The notes under the pieces: generated by a model
What the model was told of the DNA's origin: nothing
The model's input: the letters and a program-made list of their open reading frames with translations, nothing else
Database searches by the model: none
Translations under genes and position numbers: made by a program
Shown here: positions 1-6,262 of the stretch, one piece after another
Layout: every line of letters starts with the position of its first letter
Position numbering within the stretch: position 1 is the first letter of the stretch
DNA from: CAZBDU01 sp964490725
GTDB lineage: Bacteria > Spirochaetota > Spirochaetia > SZUA-6 > DRHE01
Assembly (NCBI GenBank): GCA_964490725.1
Contig: CAZBDU010000103.1
Span: 1-19,607 of the forward strand
Length of the DNA: 19,607 bases
Direction of reading: 5' to 3'

Positions 1-59
1 ACCGGGCTGCGCCATTTTCATAGAACCTTTTTACAGGAGTCTACCTACATCACCTGGTA

Positions 60-155
60 ATGGAATGGGCAAGAGCACACAAAGATGAATTGTTCACGGA
101 ATGGGATCTCGCCAGGAATAAGAAGACTCTCTTTCCCATCGATCCGCTGGAATAG
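60..155 (+). pseudogene. DUF4160 protein, C-terminal remnant
   Basis: The frame ending in TAG at 153-155 encodes about 31 residues (MEWARAHKDELFTEWDLARN and on to a final IDPLE). This resembles the C-terminal tail of DUF4160 proteins: a helix with the pattern W..xHxxEL...W followed by an I-x-P-L ending. The same frame is closed by a stop at 21-23, so the rest of the domain is not present in frame; it is either truncated or frameshifted near the window edge. DUF4160 genes are very often followed directly by a DUF2442 gene, and that is what is seen here, 9 bases downstream. The match rests on a short tail, so confidence is moderate. Confidence 0.5.
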
Positions 156-164
156 GAGAGAGCT

Positions 165-443
165 GTGTATTTTGACGTAAGGGAAGCTCAATACCTGGAC
201 GGCTACAGGCTGAGGCTGCGCTTCGAGGATGGATCCACGGGGATCGCGGACTTATCCGGCTACCCGGACGAAGAGAATGTCTTTCGTGCTTTCCTGGATG
301 TTGAGTATTTCAAGAGATTTCGTGTTGAGTACGGCACGATAGTTTGGGGAAAGGGAGAGTTGGATGTTGCCCCTGAAACGTTGTACCGACTGGCAACGGG
401 AAAGTCCGTCACGTACAAGGCAGCCACGGGCCCGACGGTGTAG
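165..443 (+). CDS. DUF2442 domain protein
   Basis: This 92-residue protein is full length for the DUF2442 family. It shows the family pattern: an N-terminal strand (YFDVREAQYLDGYRLRLRF), F-x-DG near residue 20, a central NVFRAFLD...YFKRFRV segment and the diagnostic ending IVWGKGELDVAPETLY. The start is GTG at 165, with AGGAG at 154-158 inside the stop region of the preceding DUF4160 remnant, so the two were probably one operon. DUF4160-DUF2442 pairs are suspected toxin-antitoxin-like modules, but no biochemical role is established. Its 3' end lies close to the degraded 3' end of the IS110 transposase on the opposite strand. Confidence 0.85.
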   Translation: MYFDVREAQYLDGYRLRLRFEDGSTGIADLSGYPDEENVFRAFLDVEYFKRFRVEYGTIVWGKGELDVAPETLYRLATGKSVTYKAATGPTV

Positions 444-589
444 GGCCCGCGAGAGGATTGATCTGGCAGGGAGTTGATCCGTCGGGCTGACTTGCGTTCG
501 AAGATCCTGGATGCAGCAACGTTGTCTGCACCAAACACATATCGTGGGTCGCGAGGTTCGCGCCCAAGAACACACTCAGTACCCGCGAT

Positions 590-1608
590 CGCGCCACTGA
601 AAAGTTGGAGGTCCGGCAGGTGAGTGCGGCCGAGCTTCTGGGCGATAATGGACAGAGCTTTGGCCTTGCCATACTTGCTGACCAGCCGCTGGTGGAGCTC
701 TTTGGCCGGGCGGTTGGCTCTGAGGAACAGACAGGCGGCCTCACTGAAAGCCCACTTGAGGTGGACGTTGCCGATCTTGGCGTTCTTGGAGCCCTGTTTC
801 TTGCCGGCCGACTCGCGTGCGGGTTTGACCAGCCGGCAGTAGGAGATGAAGTCCCCGACGGTGGGGAAACGGCGGATGTCGTGGATCTCATAGATCATCA
901 CCAGGGCGAGGATCTTGCCGATACCAGGCACGGTACGCAGAAGGCCGAGGAGAACGGGATCATGGTGGCGTGCCTGCTGGAGCACCTGGCGCTCGAGCTT
1001 GAGGAGAATGGAGTGATAGACATCGAGGAGCACCACGTCGGCTTCGATGCTGTTGCGGACCATGGGATCGGGGAAGAGCTCGGGCAGGCCGATGCGGTTG
1101 GAGTGCCGGTCGATGCGTTTGGAGAAGCCCGGCAGATTGTACTGGGTGTTGGTGTTCTGGATGTGGGTGAGCAGCTCCGACTGATGGTGCATGAAGTACA
1201 TTCTGCGGCGCAGAAGGTCGCGGGTTGAGCGGGTGGCCTGGGGATAGGGGTAGGCCACCGGAAGCATCTTGGCGCGCAGCAGCGAGGCGATCTTCTTGCT
1301 GTCGATCTTGTCGTTCTTCGTCTTGCCTCCGTGGATGGCCTTCATGTAGAGGGCGTGGCCCAGGACGAAGGTGACGTTCATCTGGGCGCACAGGTCGGCG
1401 ACCCAGTACCAGCTGAACATGCATTCCACCGCGCCACAGCGAGGTCCTGGCGGTAGGGCCCAACGGCGGTCTGGAAGGCTTCGGGGCAGGTGGGCAGGTT
1501 CTTGTGCAGGAGCACGGTGCCGCGATCGTCCTGGATGCAGAGATACATCCAGCTTGCGTGCAGATCCACGCCGCAGTAGAATTGGTGGTGCTCTTCGTAG
1601 AAGCGCAT
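590..1608 (-). pseudogene. IS110-family transposase, frameshifted
   Basis: The frame starting at ATG 1608 has AGGAGGG six bases upstream and begins MRFYEEHHQFYCGVDLHASW, typical of an IS110 DEDD (RuvC-like) domain with the first Asp at residue 15. It runs to about 1431 and then leaves frame. The continuation (VECMFSWYWVADL..., KNDKID) is in another frame from 1429. GTGGCGCGGTGGAA shows two extra bases compared with the expected V-A-V-E. The break falls just before the second catalytic acid (about residue 61); the remaining pair is at about 99 and 102. The C-terminal Transposase_20 part (PGIGKILALV..., RESAGKKQGS, VHLKWAFSEAA) is intact to AQKLGR at about 626. After that the frame has no proper stop and runs on antisense into the DUF2442 gene, so the 3' end is lost or degraded. 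The protein is probably inactive unless programmed frameshifting occurs. Confidence 0.85.
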
Positions 1609-1740
1609 ACAGGTCCCTCCTCGGGGTAAGAGAGTTGTCGACACGGTAAGTATGCCGGACCTTTCGCGGGGGGCCTTAATCAGTATTATGTCGTTGGACC
1701 CGACCGGGAGGCGGCCGTCGGAGAGGGCAAACCCAATACT
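590..1740 (-). mobile_element. IS110-family element, ends not resolved
   Basis: The transposase remnant plus about 130 bases upstream of it (1609-1740) are the likely extent of an IS110-group insertion sequence. Members of this group lack clear terminal inverted repeats and target-site duplications, so the ends cannot be read from one copy. The noncoding stretch upstream of the transposase start is where IS110-group elements encode their bridge RNA; it contains G/C-rich self-complementary pieces, but I could not fold it. The left limit, between 444 and 620, is equally uncertain. Confidence 0.45.
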
Positions 1741-1809
1741 GTGAACGGCCGTTGCTGCTCAGAGTGGCGCGGCGGGTCAACTCTTTGTGGGCGTCACAGG
1801 AGGCTGATT
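1609..1809. other. Intergenic region between IS110 and DUF4440 gene
   Basis: This 201-base gap holds the probable left end of the IS110 element and the leader of the DUF4440 gene. A TATTAT at about 1684 is a possible -10 for the plus-strand gene, but no convincing -35 goes with it. No tRNA or complete gene is seen. Confidence 0.4.
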
Positions 1810-2214
1810 ATGCAGAGCGATGAAGAGCAAATACGAGAACTCGTTTCCACTTGGATGTCTGCGACTAGGGCGGGTGACACTGAGACGGTTCTGTCTCTTA
1901 TGGCAGATGATGTCGTCTTTCTCGTAACAGGCCAGCAGCCCATGCGAAAAGCCGATTTCGCTGCCGCTGCGCAGGCTCAGGCTGGTGCAGACGCACCAAA
2001 GTTCGATGGGTCGAGCGAAATCCAAGAGATCAAGATTCTTGGCGATTGGGCCTTCATGTGGCAGAAACTCACGGTAGTCGCCACTCCACCCAGGGGCGCT
2101 CAATCCGTGAGCCGGGCGGGACACACGTTGACAATTTTTGAGAAGCAAGACGAGAAATGGGTCCTTGCGCGTGATGCGAACATGCTGGCTCCTGTGCCGA
2201 CAGATGACGAATGA
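1810..2214 (+). CDS. DUF4440/SgcJ-EcaC-like NTF2-fold protein
   Basis: This 134-residue protein belongs to the SnoaL-like/DUF4440 (NTF2-fold) group. It opens with the usual helix EEQIRELVSTWMSATRAGD, followed by the hallmark LMADDVVFLVTGQQPMRKAD, then the strands IQEIKILGDWAFMWQKLTV and GHTLTIFEKQDEKWVLARDAN. The ATG at 1810 is chosen because AGGAGG (1798-1803) sits six bases upstream; an in-frame upstream extension to about 1741 lacks a site. Members are small stand-alone enzymes or binding proteins (epimerase/cyclase/isomerase-like fold) of mostly unknown substrate, so no reaction can be given. It has G+C content like its accessory neighbours and is followed directly by an attC-like motif, as in an integron gene cassette. 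Confidence 0.85.
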   Translation: MQSDEEQIRELVSTWMSATRAGDTETVLSLMADDVVFLVTGQQPMRKADFAAAAQAQAGADAPKFDGSSEIQEIKILGDWAFMWQKLTVVATPPRGAQSVSRAGHTLTIFEKQDEKWVLARDANMLAPVPTDDE

Positions 2215-2298
2215 CGCCCAACAAGGCGCTGCACGTCAATTGCGCTGCGCTCCGGATCAACTCGGTTCGTCGTTCGCGGCGCGAGGAGATAGCGTTGT
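2215..2298 (+). other. attC-like half-site after DUF4440 stop codon
   Basis: Immediately after the stop codon comes CGCCCAACAAGGCGCTGCAC, which contains GCCCAAC and so fits the RYYYAAC inverse core of integron attC sites. The sequence continues with CGCTGCGCTCC and then ACTCGG...GTCGTTCGCG near 2262-2279, a poor match to the GTTRRRY core. The two sides are only weakly complementary, so this is at best a degraded or recombined attC. AGGAG at 2284-2288 inside this region serves the next gene. Confidence 0.4.
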
Positions 2299-2517
2299 AT
2301 GAAAGCACATGAGTTCGATGAGCGGTTTGACGCCGGTGAGGATGTCAGCAAGTACCTCGAGTTCTCCGGCGCCCGAAGGCCGGGCCAAGTGATCAGGCGG
2401 GTCAACGTTGACTTTCCCGAATGGATGGTCAGGTCTTTGGACAAAGAGGCACGGCGACTGGGAGTTCCCCGGCAGTCGATCATCAAGGTCTGGGTGCCGG
2501 ACCGGCTCACCAAATAG
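2299..2517 (+). CDS. brnA: BrnA-type (CopG-like) antitoxin
   Basis: This 72-residue protein matches the small BrnA/CopG-like antitoxins: an N-terminal MKAHEFDERFDAGEDVSKYL segment, a basic linker, then a ribbon-helix-helix domain with VNVDFPEWMVRSLDKEARRL and GVPRQSIIKVWV. In type II BrnT-BrnA systems this protein neutralises the RNase toxin BrnT and represses the operon by binding DNA as a dimer. No brnT is found: the expected place, just upstream, is taken by the DUF4440 gene and the attC-like motif, and nothing toxin-like follows. AGGAG at 2284-2288 lies ten bases before the ATG. It may be an orphan antitoxin, possibly an anti-toxin gene cassette, or the remains of a lost pair. Confidence 0.8.
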   Translation: MKAHEFDERFDAGEDVSKYLEFSGARRPGQVIRRVNVDFPEWMVRSLDKEARRLGVPRQSIIKVWVPDRLTK

Positions 2518-2921
2518 GCGTCGGCCGAAGCCCATAGGGCGGCTGGCAACAGGATGGTGAAGCGGAAGAGCCAATCGCCCTCCTCCCGTGGTGTCATGGT
2601 TTGGGGTCTTGCCAATAGCGGGATCGACTTGGCGGGGGCGTGAGCGCCGGGCTATTGCGGGATCGGCCAAGAACGAGAGGAGTGTCTGACCGCCTGTCGG
2701 GCGCCGCAGGTCACTCGCTTCGTTAACCAGCCGCCGAAGGGTGCTTCTGACTGGCGTTTCGTATGCAGCCGATTCCTACCAAGACTCGGCTGAACCAATC
2801 GACGTGGTTGCTGTAGCATCCGCTGCAGTCCACGGGCCCGTGCTTTATGGATGCCGTGTTGAGACCACCATGTGCCTCCCATCGCATCAAACGATGCTGA
2901 CGGAGCCTGGGCGGCGACCGG
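2518..2921. other. Gene-free stretch with short repeats
   Basis: I find no credible gene in these 404 bases. There is an inverted repeat, CAATAGC (2613-2619) with GCTATTG (2651-2657). Each arm is adjacent to a direct copy of GCGGGATCG (2618-2626 and 2657-2665). A small hairpin GCATC-AAAC-GATGC lies at 2884-2897. The region may hold a decayed cassette junction, but no attC core pair is recognisable. Confidence 0.4.
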
Positions 2922-3254
2922 ATGGAAGAGGAGACTGCAACGGTGTTTCTTCTCCGTAGACCAAAAGAGACCAAGGACGACGGCTCCACACGGACGTACA
3001 CTGCTTTCATGATCTCCTATGAGGGCAGGGGCGCCTATGCGGGATTCGTGACAACGGAGACGGCGGAGTACTTTGTGAAGGCTGTCGGACTGGACCGTGC
3101 GTACGAAGCGACACCTCTGGCTTCGATAGAACCGACTGAGTTGAAGGACTCCGAATACGCATTCGTATTCCGGAACAGGTCCCAGATCGACAGGGTGGTT
3201 TCCGGGAAGATTGAAGCTTCCTCTTTCGCCAGGAACCTGGTGAGGATTCGGTAG
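2922..3254 (+). CDS. Hypothetical protein, unrecognised
   Basis: This 110-residue soluble protein matches no family I recognise. It alternates short strands and charged loops (TVFLLRRPKETKDDGS, YTAFMISYEGRGAYAGFVT) followed by a helical part (TAEYFVKAVGLDRAYEA) and a C-terminus ending in basic residues. No signal peptide or membrane segment is visible. The ATG at 2922 lacks a clear ribosome binding site; a GTG at 2943, nine bases after GAGGAG (2928-2933), is an equally good start and would shorten the protein by seven residues. It lies 72 bases before another unrecognised gene on the same strand and could share its transcript. Confidence 0.5.
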   Translation: MEEETATVFLLRRPKETKDDGSTRTYTAFMISYEGRGAYAGFVTTETAEYFVKAVGLDRAYEATPLASIEPTELKDSEYAFVFRNRSQIDRVVSGKIEASSFARNLVRIR

Positions 3255-3264
3255 ACCGAGGTGG

Positions 3265-3284
3265 TCACCCCGACAACGGGGTGA
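3265..3284. repeat. Perfect 8-bp hairpin
   Basis: TCACCCCG (3265-3272), a four-base ACAA loop and CGGGGTGA (3277-3284) form a perfect stem-loop 10 bases after the stop of the upstream gene. There is no T-run, so it is not a classical terminator. It could be a weak terminator, a processing site or part of a cassette recombination site (GTTGGAC at 3302-3308 fits GTTRRRY). Confidence 0.5.
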
Positions 3285-3326
3285 TGGACCTTCCGGTGCC
3301 CGTTGGACCGTCTATAGGGAAGAAAG

Positions 3327-3734
3327 ATGACGATGAAGGAAATCGGGATCCTATTTCGCTGGCCTCGGCTGCCTGCGATCTTGCTAAGTTCCGAGCGAAT
3401 AGCTGCGGCACTCAAGCGAAGACAATTGGTGAGCTTTCTCATGGATACTCCGCAATCCGGTCCCGGCTCGGAGGTCAAGGTCATCGATGTGACGGGTAAC
3501 GAGTTCTGGTTTGACAGTGCAAGGCGGCTCCTTGCGCCGGGTTTCTTTCCCAGAAGGTGGACGAAGAAGAAGCTCGTGGAGCTCTACAACAGCCACCGGC
3601 CAGAAGGTCGAGCCGTATACGAACCCGGTAGCCTATCAAACACAAGACTCGAGCAGATCGTTGGCGACATCGCTCGCCTCCTCAGCCAAGGCCGCACCCC
3701 GCCCGACGCCGTAGACTCTGAAGCCAGAAGATAG
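3327..3734 (+). CDS. Hypothetical protein, unrecognised
   Basis: This 135-residue protein has a good site, AGGGA (3316-3320), six bases before the ATG. I do not recognise the family. Residues 1-40 are basic and partly hydrophobic (ILFRWPRLPAILLSSERIAAAL), the middle is strand-like (EVKVIDVTGNEFWFDSARRLL), then W-T-K-K-K-L-V-E-L-Y-N and a polar C-terminus. The layout of a conserved W/F/Y core with a basic patch would suit a small nucleic-acid- or protein-binding protein, but that is a guess. It ends 45 bases before the attC-like site at 3779, making it a candidate cassette cargo gene. Confidence 0.6.
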   Translation: MTMKEIGILFRWPRLPAILLSSERIAAALKRRQLVSFLMDTPQSGPGSEVKVIDVTGNEFWFDSARRLLAPGFFPRRWTKKKLVELYNSHRPEGRAVYEPGSLSNTRLEQIVGDIARLLSQGRTPPDAVDSEARR

Positions 3735-3778
3735 GCGCAGCGTCTTCTTCAGGGAGCGGAGACCCAACGGGCGGTCTG

Positions 3779-3888
3779 GCAACATCGGGTTCGAGCAGAC
3801 GCCGGCCGCCGTCCGATGCAGCTGCTTCGGCTCCGAACCGGCCTGTGGTACTCTCATCCGGCGGCGCTGCTCAACCCGAACGTTCGGC
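3779..3888. other. attC-like integron recombination site
   Basis: Two arms pair over 16 bases: CGGGTT+GAGCAG+CGCC (3786-3803) and GGCG+CTGCTC+AACCCG (3863-3878). The left arm carries two unpaired single bases, C3792 and A3799. Single extrahelical bases on one strand of an otherwise paired imperfect palindrome are a hallmark of attC sites recognised by integron integrases. Outside the arms are GGCAAC (3778-3783) and AACGTTCGGC (3879-3888) at the places of R'' and R'; GTTCGGC departs from the GTTRRRY consensus at one base. The total length of about 110 bases is in the attC range. The site lies just after the stop of a small orphan gene. No integrase gene is in the window. Confidence 0.55.
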
Positions 3889-3979
3889 GTAATGGCAGGC
3901 AAGAGCGCGATCTAGCGGACGATCGAGCGAAAGAGGGTCTTTCGACACAGTCGTTGGATGGCTGCTGGCCTTGAGCGGA

Positions 3980-4364
3980 ATGGTACGTGACATGCAGCTT
4001 ATGGTGGTGATTGCAGTTTTTTTCATGTCGTGCGCTGTGTATGGTCTGGTCGGTCCGTGTCCTGTATACGATCGGGGCCGGTACGCCCGCGCCGAAAGTC
4101 GCCACGCAGGGACTGGTAACGCAGGGGCCGTACGCTCATACACGCAACCCGATGACCCTTGGCGCGCTGTCGATGTATCTGGGGATCGGTGTCTGGATGG
4201 GCTCCGGCGTGGTCATCATCCTGACCCTGATCGTGTTCAGCGGCCTGTTGACCTACATCCACATCCACGAAACACGCGAGCTGGCGGAACGCTTTGGCCA
4301 GGCGTTCCTGAAGCACAGGGAAAAGACGCCGTTTCTGGCTCCTCGCTGCCGGCGCCCCCGCTGA
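3980..4364 (+). pseudogene. Isoprenylcysteine methyltransferase-like (ICMT/PEMT) protein, frame broken at T7
   Basis: The frame ending at 4364 carries the ICMT/PEMT membrane methyltransferase core: WSVRVLYTIGAGTPAP, then LVTQGPYAHTRNPMTLGALS, two hydrophobic segments and the HETRELAERFGQAFLKHREKTP ending. These proteins use S-adenosylmethionine in the membrane, with the RNP and E...FG motifs forming the cofactor site. The N-terminal membrane segment (MVVIAVFFMSC) is in a different frame, starting at ATG 3980, and the switch falls on a run of seven T at 4017-4023. Removing one T joins the two frames into about 128 residues. The only start in the core frame itself is a weak TTG at 4011. It is either a pseudogene, a sequencing error in the homopolymer or a short TTG-initiated protein. 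It may be the cargo of the cassette after the attC-like site. Confidence 0.7.
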
Positions 4365-4380
4365 AACGCAGAGAACGCCT

Positions 4381-5505
4381 TCAGCCACCCACGGGCACCA
4401 TGGTCCCGTTCTGCCGGGAGGACTCCTCCAGGGCCTCGCAGACCATCTCCACCCGCAGCCCGTCCCCGAAGTCCGCCCCTTCTGGAGCCACCGGTTCGCC
4501 TCTGCCGAGCGCCTCGACCAGTCGGCGGAGCTCCAGCAGGTAGGAGATCTGGATTCCCTCCGGGTGCTCCCCCGGCGGCCACGGGAGGAGCCCCTCGTGG
4601 TCGGCCCTGCACACGTACACCCGCTGGAACCCGGCCACGGACCTGCCGCGGTCGCCGCGCAGATACACCTGCAGCTCGTTCAGCCGCTCCAGGTTCCAGA
4701 CGATCGCGCCGTCCCGCCCGTAGATCTCGAAAGCCAGCCAGTTCTTCCGTCCCGTGCAGTAGGAGGAGGCCTCCAGGCTGATGAGGGATCCGTCCTGGTA
4801 GTGCAGGAGCCCCATGGCCGCCTCGGGGGCGGTGACCGGACGCCCCCCGGCGCGCTCGGCGAAGGTGCGGGTGAACCCCGACACGGATCGCGGCTCTCCC
4901 AGAAGGTGGCGGGCCAGGTCCACGGCGTGGGAGCCCAGGTCGCCCAGCACGCCGCGCCCGGAAAGCTCCCTGTCTCTGATCCACTTGAAGGGGGCGTCCG
5001 GGTCGACGAAGGCCTCGTCCAGGTAGCGGAACTGCCCGTGGAAGATCCTGCCCAGCCGTCCTTCCTGCACCAGGCGGCGGGCCAGCGTGACCGCGGGAAT
5101 GAAGCGGTAGTTGTAGCCCACCATGGCCAGGGCATCCGCGCCGTCCGCCGCCTCTTTCATGCGCCGGGCTTCGGCCGCGCTGCGAGCCAGGGGTTTCTCG
5201 CAGAAGACGTGCTTGGAGTGCTGGAGGGCGGCGATGCACGGCCCGGCGTGCAGGTTATTGGGGGCGCCGTTCACCAGCAGGTCGATCTCCTCGTCCTCCA
5301 CCAGGTCCTGCCAGCGGTCCGTCGAGCCCTCGAAGCCCAGGGCGGAGGCGGTCCGTCGCACCTCCTGCTCGTTGCGGCCGCACAGCGTCTTGAGCCGGAT
5401 GCGGCAGTCCAGCGCCGGGTAGAGCCGCGGCACGTCCAGCAGCGCCCTGGTCAGCACCCGTGCGATGCGGTAGCCCACCACGCCGACGGTCAGCTCGACA
5501 GACAT
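4381..5505 (-). CDS. Gfo/Idh/MocA family oxidoreductase
   Basis: This 374-residue cytoplasmic NAD(P)-dependent dehydrogenase is full length for the family. It has an N-terminal Rossmann domain, the EKP motif at 103-105 in HVFCEKPLARS, GYNYRF at 130-135 and the catalytic-region motif GDLGSHAVD (188-196, with D189 and H193) at the start of the C-terminal dimerisation domain. Members oxidise or reduce sugars, inositols and related hydroxyls; the substrate cannot be told. An oddity is that the nucleotide-binding loop reads GVVGYRIAR (8-16), where relatives usually have glycines at the R13 and A15 positions. ATG 5505 is chosen because GGAGGA lies seven bases upstream. A further in-frame extension overlaps the marR start and is unlikely. 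It appears monocistronic, with its own promoter facing that of marR. Confidence 0.93.
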   Translation of the reverse strand: MSVELTVGVVGYRIARVLTRALLDVPRLYPALDCRIRLKTLCGRNEQEVRRTASALGFEGSTDRWQDLVEDEEIDLLVNGAPNNLHAGPCIAALQHSKHVFCEKPLARSAAEARRMKEAADGADALAMVGYNYRFIPAVTLARRLVQEGRLGRIFHGQFRYLDEAFVDPDAPFKWIRDRELSGRGVLGDLGSHAVDLARHLLGEPRSVSGFTRTFAERAGGRPVTAPEAAMGLLHYQDGSLISLEASSYCTGRKNWLAFEIYGRDGAIVWNLERLNELQVYLRGDRGRSVAGFQRVYVCRADHEGLLPWPPGEHPEGIQISYLLELRRLVEALGRGEPVAPEGADFGDGLRVEMVCEALEESSRQNGTMVPVGG

Positions 5506-5540
5506 AAGGATATCCTCCGCGATACACGCCTCACCGTTTC

Positions 5541-5558
5541 CGGATGCGGGAGCATCCG
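5541..5558 (-). promoter_or_regulatory. Leader hairpin of the oxidoreductase gene
   Basis: CGGATGC-GGGA-GCATCCG is a perfect 7-bp stem with a four-base loop, lying 36 bases before the oxidoreductase start. It would form in the 5' untranslated region. No T-run follows, so it is more likely a stabilising or regulatory element than a terminator. Confidence 0.45.
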
Positions 5559-5570
5559 CCCGGCGGAACC

Positions 5571-5602
5571 AGTATACCCGGTTGCGGCAGGGCTTCAACC
5601 GG
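5571..5602 (-). promoter_or_regulatory. Promoter with overlapping inverted repeat, oxidoreductase gene
   Basis: On the minus strand TTGAAG (5598-5593) and TATACT (5576-5571) are 16 bases apart, a good sigma70-type promoter with a start near 5564. An inverted repeat, CCGGTTG (5578-5584) with CAACCGG (5596-5602), covers the spacer and the -35. This is a good position for a repressor operator. The cognate regulator is unknown. Confidence 0.55.
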
Positions 5603-5701
5603 CGGCTCGCGGGTCTCCCGGCGCCGGCGGCGCCGGTCCCTGGCGCCACCCGGCCTGCCGGCTGGAGACCTTGCGGCTGGAGGGGGCCCCAGCCTGTCCG
5701 C

Positions 5702-5730
5702 TTGACCCCGGCCACCCCGCTTCGTATATT
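5702..5730 (+). promoter_or_regulatory. marR-wrbA promoter
   Basis: TTGACC (5702-5707) and TATATT (5725-5730) with a 17-base spacer form a near-consensus sigma70-type promoter. The expected start is near 5737, about 43 bases before the marR GTG. It lies back to back with the oxidoreductase promoter. Confidence 0.7.
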
Positions 5731-5747
5731 GTTCAAGATTGAATGAT
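5728..5747. promoter_or_regulatory. Candidate MarR operator
   Basis: ATTGTTCAAGATTGAATGAT is an imperfect palindrome: TTCAA (5732-5736), GA, TTGAA (5739-5743), with matching AT at both ends. It overlaps the -10 and transcription start of the marR promoter. Size, symmetry and position fit autorepression by the adjacent MarR protein. Confidence 0.6.
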
Positions 5748-5779
5748 ATGACGTCAAAGTACTCGCCAGAGGATTCGCC

Positions 5780-6262
5780 GTGGGAACGAAATACCGGGGG
5801 AAGGAGAGCGCGCGCCTGGCGCTGGACACCTACATCAAGCTGATCCGCAGCGTCAACACTCTGCTGGCGGCAGTGCGCAGGGACTCCCCCCTGCCGGAGG
5901 GGATGAGCCAGAGCCAGTTCGAGGTGCTGGAGGCGCTCCTTCACTGCGGCCCGCTCTGCCAGCGGGAGGTCAGCCACAAGATCCTCAAGAGCACGGGCAA
6001 CATCACGATGGTGGTGGATCACCTGGAACGGGACGGCCTGGTGCAACGCACGACCGACGCCTCGGACCGCAGGATGACCATCGTGGCCCTCACCCCGGAG
6101 GGCCAGCGGAAGATCGAAGAGTATTTCCCTGTCCACGCCGGGGCGATCGCCGCCAGCATGGCGAGCCTGTCCGAATCCGAGCAGAAGAACCTTGGCGAGC
6201 TCTGCAAGAAGCTCGGCCTGGGGATCAGAAGCAAGCTTACACGTACCGGAGGTATTCCATGA
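5780..6262 (+). CDS. MarR family transcriptional regulator
   Basis: This 160-residue winged-helix protein resembles the MhqR/YusO-like branch of MarR. The dimerisation helix at 11-33 is followed by LEALLHCGPLCQREVSHKIL, the recognition helix with GNITMVVDHLERDGLV (73-88) and the wing with DASDRRM (93-99). Two cysteines, C56 and C60, sit at the helix-turn-helix entry. Relatives in this branch respond to quinones or electrophiles, so a redox role is plausible but unproven. It starts at GTG 5780 with AGAGGA six bases upstream. Its stop overlaps the start of wrbA (ATGA at 6259-6262), so the two are translationally coupled, and a MarR-like palindrome lies on the shared promoter. Confidence 0.93.
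   Translation: MGTKYRGKESARLALDTYIKLIRSVNTLLAAVRRDSPLPEGMSQSQFEVLEALLHCGPLCQREVSHKILKSTGNITMVVDHLERDGLVQRTTDASDRRMTIVALTPEGQRKIEEYFPVHAGAIAASMASLSESEQKNLGELCKKLGLGIRSKLTRTGGIP

Noticed and set aside
605..1228. Plus-strand open frame opposite the transposase
   Set aside because: It is antisense to the recognised IS110 coding sequence.
2257..2670. Minus-strand open frame over brnA and the gap after it
   Set aside because: It overlaps the recognised antitoxin gene and lacks protein-like motifs or a ribosome binding site.
3265..3284. Hairpin considered as an intrinsic terminator
   Set aside because: The stem is perfect but there is no T-run on either strand, so it is listed only as a repeat.
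3876..3887. CCGAACGTTCGG considered as a stand-alone operator
   Set aside because: The 12-base palindrome is better explained as the right end of the larger attC-like structure.
4564..5742. Plus-strand open frame opposite the oxidoreductase
   Set aside because: It is antisense to a conserved enzyme, with no family resemblance and composition typical of a shadow frame.
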